From JABCPE02 sp963520725 (GTDB taxonomy: Bacteria; Bacteroidota; Bacteroidia; Flavobacteriales; Weeksellaceae), in contig CAUQSG010000059.1 of the NCBI GenBank assembly GCA_963520725.1, positions 1-9,953 of the forward strand: a stretch of 9,953 bases of DNA. Reading direction: 5' to 3'. A model generated the notes under the pieces. It did no database searches and was not told the DNA's origin. It saw only the letters and a program-made list of their open reading frames with translations. Shown piece by piece: positions 7,730-9,953 of this stretch. Position numbers and translations under genes: made by a program. Every line of letters starts with the position of its first letter. The stretch's first letter is position 1.

Positions 7730-7749
7730 TATATTTATATCTAAATATA
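7730..7749. repeat. A/T inverted repeat between metF and the acyl-CoA synthetase gene
   Basis: TATATTTA (7730-7737) and TAAATATA (7742-7749) form a perfect 8-bp inverted repeat around TATC. It lies about 60 bases upstream of the promoter elements of the next gene. It could be a regulator site, but A/T-rich DNA produces such repeats by chance. Confidence 0.3.
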
Positions 7750-7810
7750 GAAGTGTTGGAAGATTTATAATTTTATGTTTAGTTTTTTTTCTTGAAAAAA
7801 TAAAGTTTTT

Positions 7811-7844
7811 TTTGATGCATAATGTAATTAAAATTTTATCTTTG
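7811..7844 (+). promoter_or_regulatory. Promoter of the acyl-CoA synthetase gene
   Basis: TATCTTTG at 7837-7844 matches the Bacteroidota -7 consensus TAnnTTTG, with TTTG at 7811-7814 as the -33 element and a 22-base spacer. Transcription would start near 7850, leaving a leader of only about 15 bases before the ATG. Confidence 0.75.
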
Positions 7845-7864
7845 CAACACTTAATAACATATTT

Positions 7865-9640
7865 ATGAGCGTACTCAAATTAATTCATAATAATACTAAA
7901 ACCATTGGGGATTTACCAGCTTTGTCTTTTAGGGAAAATGGAGTTTGGAAAACAAAGAGCTGGAGGGAGTTTGGAGAGGATTTAGCCCAAATTTCTAATG
8001 CTCTTAGCAGCCTTGGAATGGGGGCAGGAGACAGGCTAGCGATTTTTTCTGATAATTCCAAAGACTGGGTTTTGGTAGATTTTGCCAATCAGTCATTAGG
8101 AGCTATTACAGTGCCTATCTACGCCACGAATAGCAAGGAGCAGGTGGAATTTATCCTAAGACAAACAGAGATAAAGGTAATTCTGGTGGGAGCAGAGAAG
8201 CAACTAGAGATTGTTAGAGAAATTAAACAGAATTCTGAGTTTGCTGATTTACAGGTGATTTCTTCTATTCAGCTGGAAAATCCAACAGAGCAGGAATACT
8301 ACCTTCCTAAATGGAAAGATGCTTATGATAAAGAATTCCAATACAAGGGTATAGATATAAACAGCACAGCTACAATACTTTATACCTCTGGGACAACAGG
8401 GACACCGAAGGGAGTGGTTCTTACACATAAGAATTTTTATGCTGTGATTAAAGCGCATAAAGAATTCTTTAAGATAGAGAATCTTCATAACAAGGTTTCT
8501 ATGGCGTTTTTGCCGCTAAGTCATATTTTTGAGCGTGGATGGTCTACTTTTGTTTTCGCAATGGGAGGACATGTGGCGGTTTTAGACAATCCAAAGGATG
8601 TTTCGCAGGCTTTGAAAGAAGTGAAACCTTGGGCAATGTGTTCGGTGCCGAGACTTTATGAGAAAATTTATCAAGTGTTGCTTAATAAAATAGAAGGTTC
8701 CAGCAGTCTGAAACAAGAATTTTTCCGAAGAGCCCTCAGAATAGGCGTGAAATACTCAGAAAGAGTAAGAAAAGGAGAGAAAATTCCGTTTTTATTAGGA
8801 CTAAAATATAAATTTTATTCGGCTCTGGTCTTTAAGAAAATCAGAAACGAACTTGGTGGAAACCTCAGCTTTATGCCTGTGGGCGGTGCGATGCTGAAAA
8901 AAGAAATTTCAGAGTTTTTCGCTGCCATAGGAATGCCTATAATTGTAGGTTATGGGCTGTCTGAGACTTGTGCTACGGTTACGGCGTATCCGACTGTGAA
9001 TTTCGTTCATGGAAGTGTGGGAGTTGCGCTGCCAGGGGTTGAAATAAAAATAGGAGAAGAAAATGAGATTTTGGTGAAGTATGATGGGGTGATGAAGGAA
9101 TATTACAAAAATCCAGAGGAAACAGCGAAAGTTTTTACCGCGGATGGATATTTCCGAACAGGAGATGCTGGGCGTATCGATGAGGATGGGAATCTCTATA
9201 TAGTGGATAGAATAAAGGATCTGATGAAGACTTCCAACGGAAAATACATCGCGCCGCAGTCTATCGAAATCCCATTGCAGACGCATCCGAGCATTTCACA
9301 AGCGCTTGTCGTAGCCGAGGGGAAACCGTATGTGACATCGTTCATTGTTCCTAACTTTGAGGCGCTTTCTCAGGAGTTGGTAGAATTTAAGGATTATCTT
9401 AAACTGAACCTTGCAGAAAAAATGAAACTCTTGGAAATGCCGAATATAAAAGAGAAATTCCAAAAAATCATAGCAGAGGTGCAAAAGGGACAGTCTTCCT
9501 ACGAGCACATTAAGAAATTTATGCTGCTTCCAGAGGAATTTACCATCGAAAGGGGGGAGCTTACTCCTACTTTGAAGATTAAAAGAAAAATAGTGATGGA
9601 CAAGCTTCGCCACGAAATAGAGCGAATTTATAAAGATTAG
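7865..9640 (+). CDS. Long-chain fatty acid-CoA ligase (AMP-forming)
   Basis: This 591-residue member of the ANL adenylate-forming superfamily belongs to the long-chain acyl-CoA synthetase branch (FadD15/FAA1-like). It activates fatty acids to acyl-AMP and then acyl-CoA. The ATP P-loop YTSGTTGTPKG is at 173-183. PLSHIFERGW (217-226) is typical of the long-chain branch. YGLSE (363-367) is the adenine/Mg motif, TGDAG carries the ribose-binding Asp434, and DRIKDLMKTSNGKYIAP (448-464) is the hinge and fatty-acid signature region. The C-terminal LTPTLKIKRK (566-575) places the catalytic lysine at Lys571. No signal peptide or membrane helix is seen, so it is probably cytosolic or peripheral at the membrane. 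Length is normal. The gene is a single transcription unit, with its own promoter and a terminator, and shows no evident link to the met genes. Chain-length preference cannot be determined here. Confidence 0.92.
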   Translation: MSVLKLIHNNTKTIGDLPALSFRENGVWKTKSWREFGEDLAQISNALSSLGMGAGDRLAIFSDNSKDWVLVDFANQSLGAITVPIYATNSKEQVEFILRQTEIKVILVGAEKQLEIVREIKQNSEFADLQVISSIQLENPTEQEYYLPKWKDAYDKEFQYKGIDINSTATILYTSGTTGTPKGVVLTHKNFYAVIKAHKEFFKIENLHNKVSMAFLPLSHIFERGWSTFVFAMGGHVAVLDNPKDVSQALKEVKPWAMCSVPRLYEKIYQVLLNKIEGSSSLKQEFFRRALRIGVKYSERVRKGEKIPFLLGLKYKFYSALVFKKIRNELGGNLSFMPVGGAMLKKEISEFFAAIGMPIIVGYGLSETCATVTAYPTVNFVHGSVGVALPGVEIKIGEENEILVKYDGVMKEYYKNPEETAKVFTADGYFRTGDAGRIDEDGNLYIVDRIKDLMKTSNGKYIAPQSIEIPLQTHPSISQALVVAEGKPYVTSFIVPNFEALSQELVEFKDYLKLNLAEKMKLLEMPNIKEKFQKIIAEVQKGQSSYEHIKKFMLLPEEFTIERGELTPTLKIKRKIVMDKLRHEIERIYKD

Positions 9641-9665
9641 TTTTAAAATATTATTTATTATTAAG

Positions 9666-9706
9666 AAGAACTTTTGTCAGTAATGATGAAAGTTCTTTGT
9701 ATTTTT
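9666..9706 (+). terminator. Intrinsic terminator after the acyl-CoA synthetase gene
   Basis: A 9-bp stem AAGAACTTT/AAAGTTCTT (9666-9674 with 9689-9697) continues inward through two G-U wobbles and a TCA/TGA step to a GTAA tetraloop (9680-9683, GNRA type). It is followed by TGTATTTTT. Confidence 0.85.
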
Positions 9707-9729
9707 AGTCATGATTTTATTTTTTAAAA

Positions 9730-9759
9730 TTGATAAATAAGACAATTTGTCATTCTTTG
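9730..9759 (+). promoter_or_regulatory. Possible dnaK promoter region with embedded palindrome
   Basis: TTG (9730-9732), a 19-base spacer and ATTCTTTG (9752-9759, 6 of 8 positions of TAnnTTTG) form a plausible but imperfect Bacteroidota promoter. The 11-base palindrome GACAATTTGTC (9741-9751) sits between the two elements, where an operator could act. An alternative is the E. coli-like pair TTGACA (9786-9791) and TAAAAT (9810-9815), 18 bases apart. I see no CIRCE-type inverted repeat. Confidence 0.35.
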
Positions 9760-9844
9760 CTTCGAAAATAGTAATGGTATAAATATTGACAAAATCAAAG
9801 TGTAAAAATTAAAATAATTATTAATAAAAAAGAATATAAATATT

Positions 9845-9953
9845 ATGAGCAAAATTATAGGAATTGACTTAGGAACAACAAATTCATGTGTGGCAGTAAT
9901 GGAGGGTAAAGACCCAGTAGTAATCCCAAATGCAGAAGGAAAAAGAACAACAC
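9845..9953 (+). CDS. dnaK: Chaperone DnaK (Hsp70), N-terminal end only
   Basis: The first 36 codons of Hsp70 are present, and the window edge cuts the gene. The N-terminal phosphate-1 motif of the ATPase domain, IIGIDLGTTNSCVAV (4-18), is followed by VIPNAEGKRTT (26-36), both diagnostic of DnaK. The protein is a cytosolic ATP-dependent chaperone working with DnaJ and GrpE. The start is the ATG directly ahead of SKIIGID; the leader is A/T-rich with no Shine-Dalgarno. It is separated from the acyl-CoA synthetase gene by a terminator and about 205 bases, so it has its own promoter. Whether dnaJ or grpE follows is outside the window. Confidence 0.97.
   Translation, partial: MSKIIGIDLGTTNSCVAVMEGKDPVVIPNAEGKRTT

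Overview
The window looks like a chromosomal segment of a low-GC Bacteroidota, most likely class Flavobacteriia. Three things point there: promoter-like TAnnTTTG (-7) boxes ahead of several genes, A/T-rich leaders without Shine-Dalgarno sequences, and methionine synthase encoded as two separate genes. All genes are on the + strand. I see no RNA gene, CRISPR array, insertion sequence or phage feature, and no gene-free stretch longer than about 205 bases.

Layout: metZ (62-1231); the homocysteine-methyltransferase part of MetH (metH1, 1399-2400); an OmpA-type outer-membrane protein with its own promoter and a strong terminator (2486-3622); the pterin/cobalamin/activation part of MetH (metH2, 3743-6415); a collapsed remnant of an outer-membrane beta-barrel 'transporter' gene (6434-6708); metF (6705-7661) and a terminator; a long-chain acyl-CoA synthetase with its own promoter (7865-9640) and a terminator; and the first 36 codons of dnaK (9845 to the window end).

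The four met genes form one pathway. MetZ makes homocysteine by direct sulfhydrylation of an activated homoserine. MetF makes 5-methyl-tetrahydrofolate. The two MetH proteins together transfer that methyl group through cobalamin to homocysteine to give methionine. MetH1 and MetH2 sum to 1223 residues, almost the length of one-chain E. coli MetH (1227), and the break falls in the linker between the homocysteine and pterin domains, so nothing essential appears to be missing. The likely transcription units are metZ-metH1 (a 167-base gap with no terminator seen), ompA alone, metH2-remnant-metF, the acyl-CoA synthetase alone, and dnaK.

This is mostly a housekeeping region and I do not see a new biological system. 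The points most worth a second look are the split methionine synthase with a separately regulated ompA gene between its halves, the deletion scar in the remnant gene with short direct repeats at the junction, the (AAAAAT)4 tract just ahead of metF, and repeated TTTGTCA heptamers in front of dnaK.
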